Assembly: GCF_000740795.1 (NCBI RefSeq)
Contig: NZ_JGYG01000014.1
Span: 17,352-81,351 of the forward strand
Origin: Haematobacter massiliensis
GTDB taxonomy: Bacteria; Pseudomonadota; Alphaproteobacteria; Rhodobacterales; Rhodobacteraceae
Length of the DNA stretch: 64,000 nt
Direction: 5' to 3'
Below, piece by piece: positions 54,032 through 63,397 of the stretch. Position 1 is the stretch's first letter. Each line of letters opens with the position of its first letter. Made by a program: the position numbers and the translations under genes. The notes beneath the pieces were generated by a model that worked only from the letters and a program-made list of their open reading frames with translations, made no database searches and was not told where the DNA came from.

Positions 54032-54961
54032 TCAGTAGCCAGCGCCCCTGTCGACGAGGTGGAGAAGCGGCTCCCCTGCCTCTCCCCGCCGGATATTCTC
54101 CGCAGCGACGCGGGACGCAGTCGCGGGACGGGTTGCCGCGGCAATATGCGGGGTGACGAAGACTTTCGGGTGCGCCCAGAACGAGTGCCCCGGCGGCAGC
54201 GGCTCCTCCCGGAACACATCCAGCACGGCGCGGCTCACATGGCCTGCATCCAGCGCCTCGAGAAGCGCCTCGTCCATGATGAGCGGTCCGCGTCCGGGAT
54301 TGATGATGCTGGCTCCCTTCGGCAGCAGGGCAAGGCGCGCCGCGTTCAGAAGCCCGTCGGTCTCCGGCGTCAGCGGCAGGAGCGTGACGAGGATCTCCGC
54401 CTGCGAGAGGACATGGCTCAGCCCCTCCGCCCCGGAATGGGTCTCCACTCCCGGCACGTCATGGGGCCGCCTGCTCCAGCCCAGCGGCCGGAAGCCCAGC
54501 GCCCCCAACGCCCCCGCGACCGCCTGCCCAAGTTCCCCCAGCCCGAGGATCACCACCGTCCGCTCGGCGGCGAGCGGTGGCACGATCCGCCGCCACCGCC
54601 CGTCCTGCAGGCAGTCGTCCATCCTGAGATGCAGGCGGAGCACATGGCCCGTCACATATTCGACCATCCCCTGCGTCAGCGCGGGATCCACCATCCGCGC
54701 CAGCGGCTGCGTGAGCGTGGCATTGCCGGTAATCCGCTCCACCCCCGCCCAGAGATTCTGGACGAGACGGCAGTTCACGAAGGGCGCGTAATCCGAAATC
54801 CGCCCTGCGGGGGAGGTCACGATGTAATCCACGCACGCCGGATCGGCGGGAGTCTCGGCGGTCAGTTCGGCCTCCACGCCCGCCTCCTTCAATGCGGCGG
54901 GCAGGGTCTGCTGGTAGGCGTCCCATTCGTCAGGGCTGCCGGCAAACAGGATCAGGGGCAT
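54032..54961 (-). CDS. D-2-hydroxyacid dehydrogenase (GhrA-like glyoxylate/hydroxypyruvate reductase)
   Basis: A 309-residue NAD(P)-dependent dehydrogenase. The Rossmann motif is VVILGLGELGQAVAGALGALGF; the active-site arginine lies near LLPKGASIINPGRG, and the catalytic histidine in VTPHIAAATRP. The length and the N-terminal half fit GhrA rather than SerA or formate dehydrogenase. It starts three bases after rodA and is the last gene of the cell-elongation operon. Its place there is curious, as no direct link of the enzyme to cell shape is known. Confidence 0.87.
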   Translation of the reverse strand: MPLILFAGSPDEWDAYQQTLPAALKEAGVEAELTAETPADPACVDYIVTSPAGRISDYAPFVNCRLVQNLWAGVERITGNATLTQPLARMVDPALTQGMVEYVTGHVLRLHLRMDDCLQDGRWRRIVPPLAAERTVVILGLGELGQAVAGALGALGFRPLGWSRRPHDVPGVETHSGAEGLSHVLSQAEILVTLLPLTPETDGLLNAARLALLPKGASIINPGRGPLIMDEALLEALDAGHVSRAVLDVFREEPLPPGHSFWAHPKVFVTPHIAAATRPATASRVAAENIRRGEAGEPLLHLVDRGAGY

Positions 54962-54964
54962 GGA

Positions 54965-56104
54965 TTACCTCGGCTTGTGGATATGCGCGCTCTGCACCAG
55001 ACCATACGCCCAGAGCAGAACTAACATCACCGTCCCGCCATAGGACACGAAGGGCAGCGGCGCGCCCTTCGCGGGCGCAAGGCCCATGACCATCGACATG
55101 TTGACGGTGATGTAGATGAACAGCGTCCCCGCGATCCCGATGGTCAGGAGCGAGCCGTAACGGTCCTTGTTCGTGACGCCGGACGACATGGTGAAGAACA
55201 GCAGCAGCGCATAGAGCGTGAGCAGCGACATGCCCCCTACGAAGCCCAGTTCTTCCGCCAGCGATGTGAAGATGAAGTCGGTGTGCTTCTCGGGCAGGAA
55301 GTTCAGGCGGCTCTGCGTGCCCTCCATGAACCCCCGTCCGGCCCAGCCACCGGAGCCGAGCGCGATCTTCGCCTGCGTGATGTGATAGCCCGCCCCCAGG
55401 GGATCATTCCCCGGGTCGAGAAACGTGTCGATGCGCCGGAACTGGTAGTCGTGCAGCAACTGCCATGGCGTGCCGCGGCTGTTGAGCACCAGCGCCACCG
55501 CGCCCACCACCAGGGCGATGACGACGGCAAAATAAATCCAGCTGACCCCTGCCGCGAACATCAGCAGCCCGCCCCCGGCAATCAGCATGGTGGAGGTGCC
55601 GAGATCCGGCTGTTTCAGCACCAGAACCGTCGGCAGCACGATGATGAGCAGCGGGATCAGCACCCAGAGCGGACGCGACACCTTCCGCACGTCCAGCCAG
55701 TCGTAATAGGCGGCGAGCAGCATGATCATCGCGATCTTCATGATCTCGGACGGCTGGACCATCATGAAGCCGAGATTGATCCAGCGGGTCGCCCCCATCC
55801 CGGTGTGGCCGAACAGCTCCACATAGACCAGCATCAGGAAGGCGGCCATGTAGACCGCGCCCGACAGGTTGCGCCAGAGCCAGATCGGCACGAAACCCAC
55901 AAGGAACATGATCACGATGCCAAGGCCGAAGCGCATCATCTGCGGCTCCGCCCAGGGCTGCATCGATCCGCCGGCGACGGAGTAGAGCATCAGGAAACCC
56001 ATGGAGCAGATCGCGCTGATCAGCACCACGAGCGGCCAGTTGATATGCAGGAACTTGCGCAGGCCCGTCGGCACCTGCTTCAGGTTGGATGCGAGATAGG
56101 TCAT
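54965..56104 (-). CDS. rodA: Peptidoglycan glycosyltransferase RodA
   Basis: A 379-residue SEDS-family polymerase with about ten membrane helices. It makes glycan strands for cell elongation with its partner PBP2 (mrdA product). Seen: GATRWINLGFMMVQPSEIMKI (essential SEDS loop), LKQPDLGTSTMLIAGG, and the C-terminal GLAPAKGAPLPFVSYGGTVML. The ATG overlaps the mrdA stop (ATGA), typical for this pair. The open frame extends upstream inside mrdA but without family similarity. Confidence 0.95.
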   Translation of the reverse strand: MTYLASNLKQVPTGLRKFLHINWPLVVLISAICSMGFLMLYSVAGGSMQPWAEPQMMRFGLGIVIMFLVGFVPIWLWRNLSGAVYMAAFLMLVYVELFGHTGMGATRWINLGFMMVQPSEIMKIAMIMLLAAYYDWLDVRKVSRPLWVLIPLLIIVLPTVLVLKQPDLGTSTMLIAGGGLLMFAAGVSWIYFAVVIALVVGAVALVLNSRGTPWQLLHDYQFRRIDTFLDPGNDPLGAGYHITQAKIALGSGGWAGRGFMEGTQSRLNFLPEKHTDFIFTSLAEELGFVGGMSLLTLYALLLFFTMSSGVTNKDRYGSLLTIGIAGTLFIYITVNMSMVMGLAPAKGAPLPFVSYGGTVMLVLLWAYGLVQSAHIHKPR

Positions 56105-58020
56105 GCGCGTGTTGTCCGGGGCGGCGGCGCGGCAGGGGTGGGCGCAGGCTCCGCCCCTTCCGCAGGAGGGGCCACGGCAGTCGGGCCAAGACCGCCGCCC
56201 AATGCGAACTTTACCATGTCCCGCGCGATGGGCGCGGCCACGGCTGAGCCGCCTCCGCCATGTTCCACAACGACGCTCACCGCGATGCGGGGGGCGTTGA
56301 GCGGGGCATAGGCCACGAAAAGCGCATGATCTCGCCGGTTCCACGGAAGCTGATGGTTGCCGAGCACCCCCGACGCCCGCTCCGCCGCCGAGATGTTGCG
56401 GACCTGCGATGTGCCTGTCTTGCCCGCCATGAGCATGGCCTCATCGGCGATGCGGGAGCCACGTGCGGTGCCGGTGCGGCCGTTCATCACCTGGTCCATC
56501 CCCCGGCGAACCTGCGCCAGATGCGCCGCAGGAAGGCCCAGATCCTCCCCCCCCGGCACCGGTTGCTCAATGCCGTCGATCGACTTGATAAGCCTCGGCA
56601 GCACATTTCGCCCCGTCGCGATCCGCGCCGTCATCACGCAGAGCTGGAGCGGTGAGGTGAGGTTGAAGCCCTGCCCGATGGAGGCGTTGATCGTGTCGCC
56701 CACGAGCCAGCTTTCGCCCCGCGCCTGCCGCTTCCACGCCTGCGTCGGCGCCAGACCTTCCGCCACGGCGGAGAGCGGCAGGTCATGACGAACCCCAAGC
56801 CCGAGAAGCCGGGACATCTCGCTGATCTTGTCGATCCCGACGCGCTGCGCGATCTCGTAGAAGAAGACGTCGCAGGATTGCGCCAGGGCCTCGACCAGCG
56901 ACACCCGCCCGTGCCCTCCGTGCCGCCAGCAGTGGAACCGGCGCCCGCCATAGGCGAGATAGCCGGGGCAATAGACGGTGTCGGCCGGATCGAGCATTCC
57001 CGCCCGCATCGCGGCCAGCGCGGTCACCATCTTGAAGGTAGAGCCGGGCGGATAGGTGCCCTGCACCGTCTTGTTGGCCAGCGGACGATGGTCGTTCGAC
57101 ATCAGGGTCCGGTAGTCGGCCACGGAGATCCCCCGCACGAACAGGTTCGGGTCGAAGGACGGCGCAGAGACCAGCGCCAGCAGATCGCCATTGTGCACAT
57201 CCATCACCACCGCGGCGGCGCTTTCCGCGCCCAGTCGGTCGAGCGTGAAGCGTTGCAGCCGATGATCCACGGTGAGCTGCACGTTGCCGCCCGTGTCACC
57301 CTCCTCCCGGCTCAGTTCCCGCATGACGCGACCGACGGCGTTCACCTCGATCCGCTTGGAGCCGGCGGTGCCGCGCAGCACCTCCTCCATCCGCTGTTCG
57401 ACGCCGTTCTTGCCGATCTGGAACTTCGGGATCTGCAGGACTGGATCGCGGCTTTCCAGATTGGCCAGATCGCTCTCGCTCACCGGGCCGACATAGCCCG
57501 CGACATGGGCAAAGTCGCCCCGGAGCGGATAGAAGCGCGACAGGCCCACTTCAGGGGTGACCCCCGGCAGCGCCGGACCGTTCACCGCGACCTCGGAGAA
57601 CTCTCTCCACGACAGCCGATCCACCACGGTGATCGGCACGAAAGCCGACCGGCGGCGGATCTCGCGCAATGTGCGCTCTATCTCTTCCTCCGACATCGGG
57701 ATCACGCGCGACAGGCGGTTCAGCACTTCGCCGACATCGCCCGCATCCTCCCGCACGATGACGACGCGGTAGTTCTGCTCGTTGCCCGCGATGATCGTGC
57801 CGGTGCGATCCGCGATAAGCCCGCGTGTCGGCGGGATCAGCCGGATGGAGACGCGATTCTCCTCCGCCAACATGCGGTACTGGTCGGCCTGATCGATCTG
57901 GAGATAGCGCATCCGCCCCGCCAGAAGCGCGAGAACGCTGACCTGCAAGCCGCCAAGGACCAGCGCCCTCCGGGTGATCCGGCGGCTGCTTTCCTCCACA
58001 TCCTTGTCATTACGCTTCAT
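56101..58020 (-). CDS. mrdA: Penicillin-binding protein 2, peptidoglycan transpeptidase
   Basis: A 639-residue class B penicillin-binding protein for cell elongation. An N-terminal membrane anchor (LVLGGLQVSVLALLAGRM), the PBP dimerisation domain (about 55-230, PPTRGLIADRTGTIIAGNE), and the transpeptidase domain with the SxxK motif S327-T-F-K330 (PPGSTFKMV), the SxN region (ALAQSCDVFFYE) and KTG (MAGKTGTSQ). The C-terminal 30 residues are Pro/Ala-rich and disordered. It sits between mreD and rodA with four-base overlaps at both ends. Confidence 0.95.
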   Translation of the reverse strand: MKRNDKDVEESSRRITRRALVLGGLQVSVLALLAGRMRYLQIDQADQYRMLAEENRVSIRLIPPTRGLIADRTGTIIAGNEQNYRVVIVREDAGDVGEVLNRLSRVIPMSEEEIERTLREIRRRSAFVPITVVDRLSWREFSEVAVNGPALPGVTPEVGLSRFYPLRGDFAHVAGYVGPVSESDLANLESRDPVLQIPKFQIGKNGVEQRMEEVLRGTAGSKRIEVNAVGRVMRELSREEGDTGGNVQLTVDHRLQRFTLDRLGAESAAAVVMDVHNGDLLALVSAPSFDPNLFVRGISVADYRTLMSNDHRPLANKTVQGTYPPGSTFKMVTALAAMRAGMLDPADTVYCPGYLAYGGRRFHCWRHGGHGRVSLVEALAQSCDVFFYEIAQRVGIDKISEMSRLLGLGVRHDLPLSAVAEGLAPTQAWKRQARGESWLVGDTINASIGQGFNLTSPLQLCVMTARIATGRNVLPRLIKSIDGIEQPVPGGEDLGLPAAHLAQVRRGMDQVMNGRTGTARGSRIADEAMLMAGKTGTSQVRNISAAERASGVLGNHQLPWNRRDHALFVAYAPLNAPRIAVSVVVEHGGGGSAVAAPIARDMVKFALGGGLGPTAVAPPAEGAEPAPTPAAPPPRTTRA

Positions 58021-58547
58021 GCGCGTCTCCCCAACCTGTCCTGCTCGGGGTCATGCAGGGCAAAGACGAACCGTGTCGCGAGTACGACCACGGGATAGGC
58101 GATCATCGTTGTCAGCACGCGCAGCATCTCGGCGGAGAGCGCCGCCTGCGGGACCAGTGCCGCGGCGAGCACCAGCCGCTCCAGCAGTGTCATCGCCACG
58201 AGCACCGCCGCGACCATCGCCCACTCCACAGGAAACGGCAGCCCGCGCAAAAGCGCAACCCGCCCCCGGATGAATTCGGTACCCAGCAGAACGATTGCCG
58301 CCCACAGCCCGGGCGGACGGTGATAGAGCATGTCCTCCAGCAGGAACACCGCGATGATAAGCGGCGCAGGCACGAAATCGGGCCTGCGCAGGATCCAGGC
58401 GAATGCCAGCGCGATCATCAGGTCAGGGCCGGGGAGGGTCGGGGGCAGCGTGCTCAACGGCAGGATGCGGATGATGTAGAACAGCACCGCGAAACCCACG
58501 AAAATCGCCCTGTAGATCCACCGCTGAAGGGCGAGCGGATCAGCCAT
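58017..58547 (-). CDS. mreD: Rod shape-determining protein MreD
   Basis: A 176-residue inner-membrane protein with five hydrophobic segments (AIFVGFAVLFYIIRILPL, DLMIALAFAWIL, PLIIAVFLLEDMLYHRPPGLWAAIVLLGTEF, WAMVAAVLVAMTLLERLVLAAAL, VLTTMIAYPVVVLATRFVFAL), as in MreD. It links MreC to the elongasome. The N-terminus overlaps the end of mreC by eight bases and the C-terminus overlaps mrdA by four. The longer open frame upstream lies within mreC and is not used. Confidence 0.9.
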   Translation of the reverse strand: MADPLALQRWIYRAIFVGFAVLFYIIRILPLSTLPPTLPGPDLMIALAFAWILRRPDFVPAPLIIAVFLLEDMLYHRPPGLWAAIVLLGTEFIRGRVALLRGLPFPVEWAMVAAVLVAMTLLERLVLAAALVPQAALSAEMLRVLTTMIAYPVVVLATRFVFALHDPEQDRLGRRA

Positions 58548-59490
58548 CCGTCCGCGCCCCCGAACGCTGCGTTCCCCCGGCTCCTGCTCCTTGCGCGTCC
58601 AGGGGCGGCGGTGGCGGCCCGAAGGGCTGGTCGGGCACGATGATGAGCCCGCCGGGATCATCAAGCTGCTCCGCCAGGTGGCTGCGCAGCACGCGAAGGA
58701 AGTCGAGCCGCTCGTAATCCGCCGAGAGCCGCGCCCGAAGCCGCCGGTCCGGCCCCTGCGCCACCTGCCCGACCAGCAGGTCCGAGGGGAACACTCCGCC
58801 ATCCCCCGAGGTCACCACCCGGTCGCCCGGCCGCACCAGATCGGGCGCCTCGATGAAGTCCAGCGGCGGCGAGGAGGTATTGTCCCCCGACAGGATCGCG
58901 CGTTGACCCGACGGCTGGATCGTCACCGGGATCCGGCTGTTGGAATCCGTGAGCAGAATCACACGGGAGGTGGTCTGCCCCACACCGGAAATCCGCCCCA
59001 CCAGCCCCAGCCCGTCCATCGTCGCCCAGCCGTCCATGATCCCGTCACGCGCGCCCACGTTCAGCAGCACGGACTGCCGGAAGGGGGAGCCGGAATCGGC
59101 CAGCACCACGCCCGTCACATGGGTGAGCTTGGGGTCGAGCCGCACCTGGTTGAGCCCGAGCAGCTTGGCATTCTTCTGCTCCAGCTGCAGCGCCGCCTCC
59201 TTCCACGCCTTCATCTGCTGAAGCTCGCGGCGGAGTTCCTGATTCTGCTCGTAGATCCGCGCATAGGAGCGGAAATCATCGATCATGTTCGCCGCCTTGG
59301 TCACCGGGACCAAGGCCCAGTCGAGCGACGGCACAACACGGTCGATCAGCGCGGCGCGGAAGCTTTCCACCCGCGGACTGTCGATGCGCCAGACCATGAA
59401 CAGCCCGATGAGCAGCACGAATGCCGTGCCGATCAGCAATCTCCTGATCGGGCGCATGTACTCAACATGGCCGTTGCGGTCTCTTGCCAC
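58540..59490 (-). CDS. mreC: Rod shape-determining protein MreC
   Basis: A 316-residue protein with one membrane anchor (RRLLIGTAFVLLIGLFMVW), a coiled coil (about 75-110, IYEQNQELRRELQQMKAWKEAALQLEQKN) and the periplasmic beta domain (VTGVVLADSGSPFRQSVLLNVGARDGIMDGWATMDGLGLVGRI). MreC couples MreB filaments to PBP2. The C-terminus has a Pro-rich, Gly-rich tail (about 285-316), which varies between species. mreB lies 47 bp upstream. Confidence 0.93.
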   Translation of the reverse strand: MARDRNGHVEYMRPIRRLLIGTAFVLLIGLFMVWRIDSPRVESFRAALIDRVVPSLDWALVPVTKAANMIDDFRSYARIYEQNQELRRELQQMKAWKEAALQLEQKNAKLLGLNQVRLDPKLTHVTGVVLADSGSPFRQSVLLNVGARDGIMDGWATMDGLGLVGRISGVGQTTSRVILLTDSNSRIPVTIQPSGQRAILSGDNTSSPPLDFIEAPDLVRPGDRVVTSGDGGVFPSDLLVGQVAQGPDRRLRARLSADYERLDFLRVLRSHLAEQLDDPGGLIIVPDQPFGPPPPPLDAQGAGAGGTQRSGARTDG

Positions 59491-59537
59491 CGATGTCCCC
59501 CGGCGCCGGTCGTTGAGCCGGGTTCTCCGGCCCGACC

Positions 59538-60713
<1,176 letters not shown>

Positions 60714-60763
60714 TCACCTGCGGCACCGGCGGAACCTTGCCGTTTCCACCTCAAGATGCAAGC

Positions 60764-60793
60764 GGGGCGGCGCCGGCAAACCGACACCGCCCC
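60764..60793 (-). terminator. GC-rich hairpin downstream of leuA
   Basis: GGGGCGG (60764-60770) pairs with CCGCCCC (60787-60793), with a partly pairing interior. It lies about 20 bp beyond the leuA stop. The T run is on the opposite strand, so for leuA it may act as a 3' stabiliser rather than as an intrinsic terminator. Confidence 0.45.
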
Positions 60794-60813
60794 TTTTGCC
60801 TTCGGCCGGCCCG

Positions 60814-62379
60814 TCAGGAGACGGCGCGGACCTCTTCCTCCGGTTTGGTCTTTTGACGCCGCACGATCAGGTTGTTCAGCGCATTCACATAGGCCTTGGC
60901 GGAAGCGAGCATGGTATCGGTATCCGCTGCCTGCCCGGTGACGATCTTGCCGTCTTCCTCCAGCCGGACGCTCACGGTGGCCTGTGCATCGGTGCCCGCG
61001 GTGATCGCGCTCACCTGATAGAGCTTCAGCCGCGCCTGATGCGGGAACAGGGCCTTGACCGCATTGAAGGCCGCGTCGACCGGGCCGTCGCCCGTCGCTT
61101 CGACGGATTTCTCTTCGCCGCGGATGGCCAGCGTCAGCTCCGCCGACTGGCCTTCCGTCCCGCAGACGATCCGCAGGCGGCGGATCTGGATCGCCTCATC
61201 CGCGGCCTCATTCGCCGTTTCCGTCACCAGCGCGACCAGATCCTCGTCGAAGATCTCCTTCTTGCGGTCGGCCAGCGCCTTGAAGCGGACGAACACGTCG
61301 TTCAGCTGGTTGTCGGAGGTCTGGAAACCCAGATCCGCGAGCTTGGTGCGCAGCGCCGCACGCCCGGAATGCTTGCCCATCGCGATATTGTTCGCGGTCA
61401 GGCCGATATCCTCGGGACGCATGATCTCGAACGTCTCCACGTTCTTCAGCACACCATCCTGATGGATACCCGATTCGTGCAGGAAAGCGTTCTTGCCCAC
61501 GACCGCCTTGTTGAACTGGACGGGGAAGCCGGACACCTGCGCGACGACGCGCGACAGGTTCATGATCTTCGTGGTGTCGATGCCGGTCCGGTAAGGCATG
61601 ATGTCGTTGCGCACCTTCAGCGCCATCACCACCTCCTCCAGCGCGGTATTGCCCGCACGCTCGCCCAGGCCGTTGATCGTGCATTCGATCTGCCGCGCGC
61701 CAGCCTCCACCGCGGCGAGGGAGTTCGCCGTCGCCATGCCCAGATCGTTGTGACAATGGGTGGCGAAGATCACCCCGTCCGCGCCCGGAACACGTTCCAG
61801 CAGCATGCGGATCAGCTCGGCGCTTTCGCGGGGCGCGGTATAGCCCACGGTGTCGGGAATATTGATCGTGGTGGCGCCCGCCTTGATCGCCGTCTCCACC
61901 ACGCGGCAGAGGTAATCCCGCTCCGTCCGCGTGGCGTCCATGGGCGACCACTGCACATCCTCACAATGGTTGCGGGCACGGGAAACGGTGGCATGGATCT
62001 TGTCGATCATCTCATCCTGCGTCAGCCGCGTGATGTCGCGGTGCAGCGGCGAGGTGCCGATGAACGTGTGGATCCGCGCGCGGGGCGCGTATTTCACCGC
62101 TTCCCAGGCCCTGTCGATATCCGTGAAACTGGCGCGGGCGAGACCGCAGATGACCGAGTTCCTGGCGTTCTTCGCGATTTCGCTCACCGCGGCGAAGTCA
62201 CCTTCCGAGGCGATGGGGAAGCCCGCCTCGATCACATCCACCCCCATCTCGTCGAGGAGGGTTGCGATCTCCAGCTTCTCCTCATGGGTCATGGTCGCGC
62301 CGGGCGATTGCTCCCCGTCACGCAGAGTGGTGTCGAAAATCAGAACGCGGGCCTGATCGGCGGAAGCGGTGGCGGTCAT
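60814..62379 (-). CDS. leuA: 2-isopropylmalate synthase
   Basis: A 521-residue enzyme that condenses acetyl-CoA with 2-oxoisovalerate, the first committed step of leucine synthesis. The catalytic start is IFDTTLRDGEQSPGATM, the metal site ATHCHNDLGMATANSLAAVEAGA, and HESGIHQDGVLKN follows; the C-terminal LeuA dimer domain (about 380-505) binds leucine for feedback inhibition. The AGGAGA site is at 62386-62391, six bases before the ATG. A leucine-rich leader peptide and a hairpin lie upstream, so leucine supply probably controls its expression. Confidence 0.95.
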   Translation of the reverse strand: MTATASADQARVLIFDTTLRDGEQSPGATMTHEEKLEIATLLDEMGVDVIEAGFPIASEGDFAAVSEIAKNARNSVICGLARASFTDIDRAWEAVKYAPRARIHTFIGTSPLHRDITRLTQDEMIDKIHATVSRARNHCEDVQWSPMDATRTERDYLCRVVETAIKAGATTINIPDTVGYTAPRESAELIRMLLERVPGADGVIFATHCHNDLGMATANSLAAVEAGARQIECTINGLGERAGNTALEEVVMALKVRNDIMPYRTGIDTTKIMNLSRVVAQVSGFPVQFNKAVVGKNAFLHESGIHQDGVLKNVETFEIMRPEDIGLTANNIAMGKHSGRAALRTKLADLGFQTSDNQLNDVFVRFKALADRKKEIFDEDLVALVTETANEAADEAIQIRRLRIVCGTEGQSAELTLAIRGEEKSVEATGDGPVDAAFNAVKALFPHQARLKLYQVSAITAGTDAQATVSVRLEEDGKIVTGQAADTDTMLASAKAYVNALNNLIVRRQKTKPEEEVRAVS

Positions 62380-62431
62380 GGAATGTCTCCTGCTGTCTTG
62401 CGATGCCTGTCGGGTGTCTGGCGCGCGGATA

Positions 62432-62467
62432 CCTCTGAGCGGTCGCGCCTGACGGCACGCTCAGAGG
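62432..62467 (-). promoter_or_regulatory. Stem-loop in the leuA leader overlapping the leader-peptide stop
   Basis: Perfect 10-bp inverted repeat: CCTCTGAGCG (62432-62441 on the + strand) and CGCTCAGAGG (62458-62467), 16-nt loop. On the leuA transcript the 5' arm includes the last leucine codon and the stop codon of the leader peptide, so a stalled ribosome would disrupt it. No T run follows. Confidence 0.65.
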
Positions 62468-62547
62468 CAGCTAAGGAGAAGGAGCCCGCGATACGGCAGG
62501 GCGCAGGCTGCGCCGCTGAAAACAGTGATATGCCGGTTCGCGTTCAT
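62461..62547 (-). CDS. leuA leader peptide (leucine-rich, 28 residues)
   Basis: A 28-codon frame from ATG (62545-62547) to TGA (62461-62463) upstream of leuA. It ends in GLLLLSCL, that is, four consecutive leucine codons (CTC CTT CTC CTT), Ser, Cys and another leucine, with one more leucine at position 17. Such a leucine run just before a stem-loop is the classic design of amino-acid attenuators. A TATAGT box lies eight bases before the ATG, so the mRNA would begin at or next to the start codon (leaderless). Confidence 0.7.
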   Translation of the reverse strand: MNANRHITVFSGAACALPYRGLLLLSCL

Positions 62548-62554
62548 GCGGCGG

Positions 62555-62560
62555 ACTATA
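62555..62560 (-). promoter_or_regulatory. -10 element of the leuA promoter
   Basis: TATAGT on the reverse strand, close to the TATAAT consensus, in GC-rich surroundings. The -35 region at the right distance is weak (CTTTTC around 62578-62583). Transcription would start about 62548-62549, only one or two bases before the leader-peptide ATG. Confidence 0.5.
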
Positions 62561-62696
62561 ACCGGCCAGCGGAGAAAGAAAAGCGAAAGTTTTGCGTCAT
62601 TGGCGCAGCTTTTTCCAATCCGTAGCATTCCAGGGGGCGATTTTCTGATATCCTGTGCCTATCCGCTCCCCCAAAAAGCCATTTGGAGGCGCGCCC

Positions 62697-63359
62697 ATGC
62701 GTATTGTTGCTCTCGTCATTCTCGCCTGTTCATTCGCCCTGCCCTGTGCCGCGACGACCCTGACTTTCGACGATATACCGGGATGGCACGACGGTCCCGC
62801 CCCCATCGCCTGGCGGGAGGGCGGGGCGACCGTCTCCGCCGATCCGAATTCCGACGGTGTCGTCTGGTATATGCGGCCCGGCGCGGTGCATCTGGACGAT
62901 TCGGGCACGTCGCTGACCAGCGGCGTCACTCTCACGACCGGCGGGCATTTCCGCGCTCTGGGTATGAGCGTCGTCGGCTATGATCTTGCGAGCTACGTCG
63001 TGACGCCGGATGAGTGGGACATGCGCCCGGTGCCCTATGACAATATCGCGGTCGAAGGATTCCGAAACGGGCTGTCCGTCGCCTATGCCCGCTTTTCGAC
63101 GGGGCTGACCGGTGGGGCGTTCAGCTTCTCCTTCGGAGCGGAGTTTCGCGGCCTCGATATGCTCCGCATCGCCGCCATTGGTCCCTGGGACCAGAGCTTC
63201 GACGGCCTGCCCATTGAATGCGGCGATGCCCCATGCGGGCATGTCGATCTCGACAGTGTGACCATCGCGCCCGTCCCCTTGCCCGGAGGGTTTGTCCTCG
63301 CGCTTGGCGGGATGGGGGTTCTGGCGGCGCTGAGGCTGAGGCGGCGTCACGGGGCGTGA
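62697..63359 (+). CDS. Exported protein with VPLPGG-type C-terminal sorting signal
   Basis: A 220-residue protein with signal peptide (MRIVALVILACSFALPCAA) and a C-terminal tripartite tail: VPLPGG, a hydrophobic helix (FVLALGGMGVLAAL) and a basic end (RLRRRHGA). This is the VPLPxG (VPLPA-CTERM) variant of PEP-CTERM tails, processed by exosortases in organisms making exopolysaccharide. The middle begins TLTFDDIPGW, as in many such proteins with a jelly-roll-like beta domain. Two cysteines (IECGDAPCGH) are near the tail. GGAGG lies eight bases before the ATG. The matching exosortase is not in the window. Confidence 0.8.
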   Translation: MRIVALVILACSFALPCAATTLTFDDIPGWHDGPAPIAWREGGATVSADPNSDGVVWYMRPGAVHLDDSGTSLTSGVTLTTGGHFRALGMSVVGYDLASYVVTPDEWDMRPVPYDNIAVEGFRNGLSVAYARFSTGLTGGAFSFSFGAEFRGLDMLRIAAIGPWDQSFDGLPIECGDAPCGHVDLDSVTIAPVPLPGGFVLALGGMGVLAALRLRRRHGA

Positions 63360-63397
63360 CGCTTCCAGGCGGGAAAGCCGGCCCCGTCTTTCGCTGC

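Noticed and set aside
60796..62625. A 609-codon frame opposite leuA and similar long frames opposite kdsA, lysC, ptsP and mrdA.
   Set aside because: Shadow frames; they are His/Arg/Asp-rich and match no family, whereas the opposite strands encode well-known enzymes.
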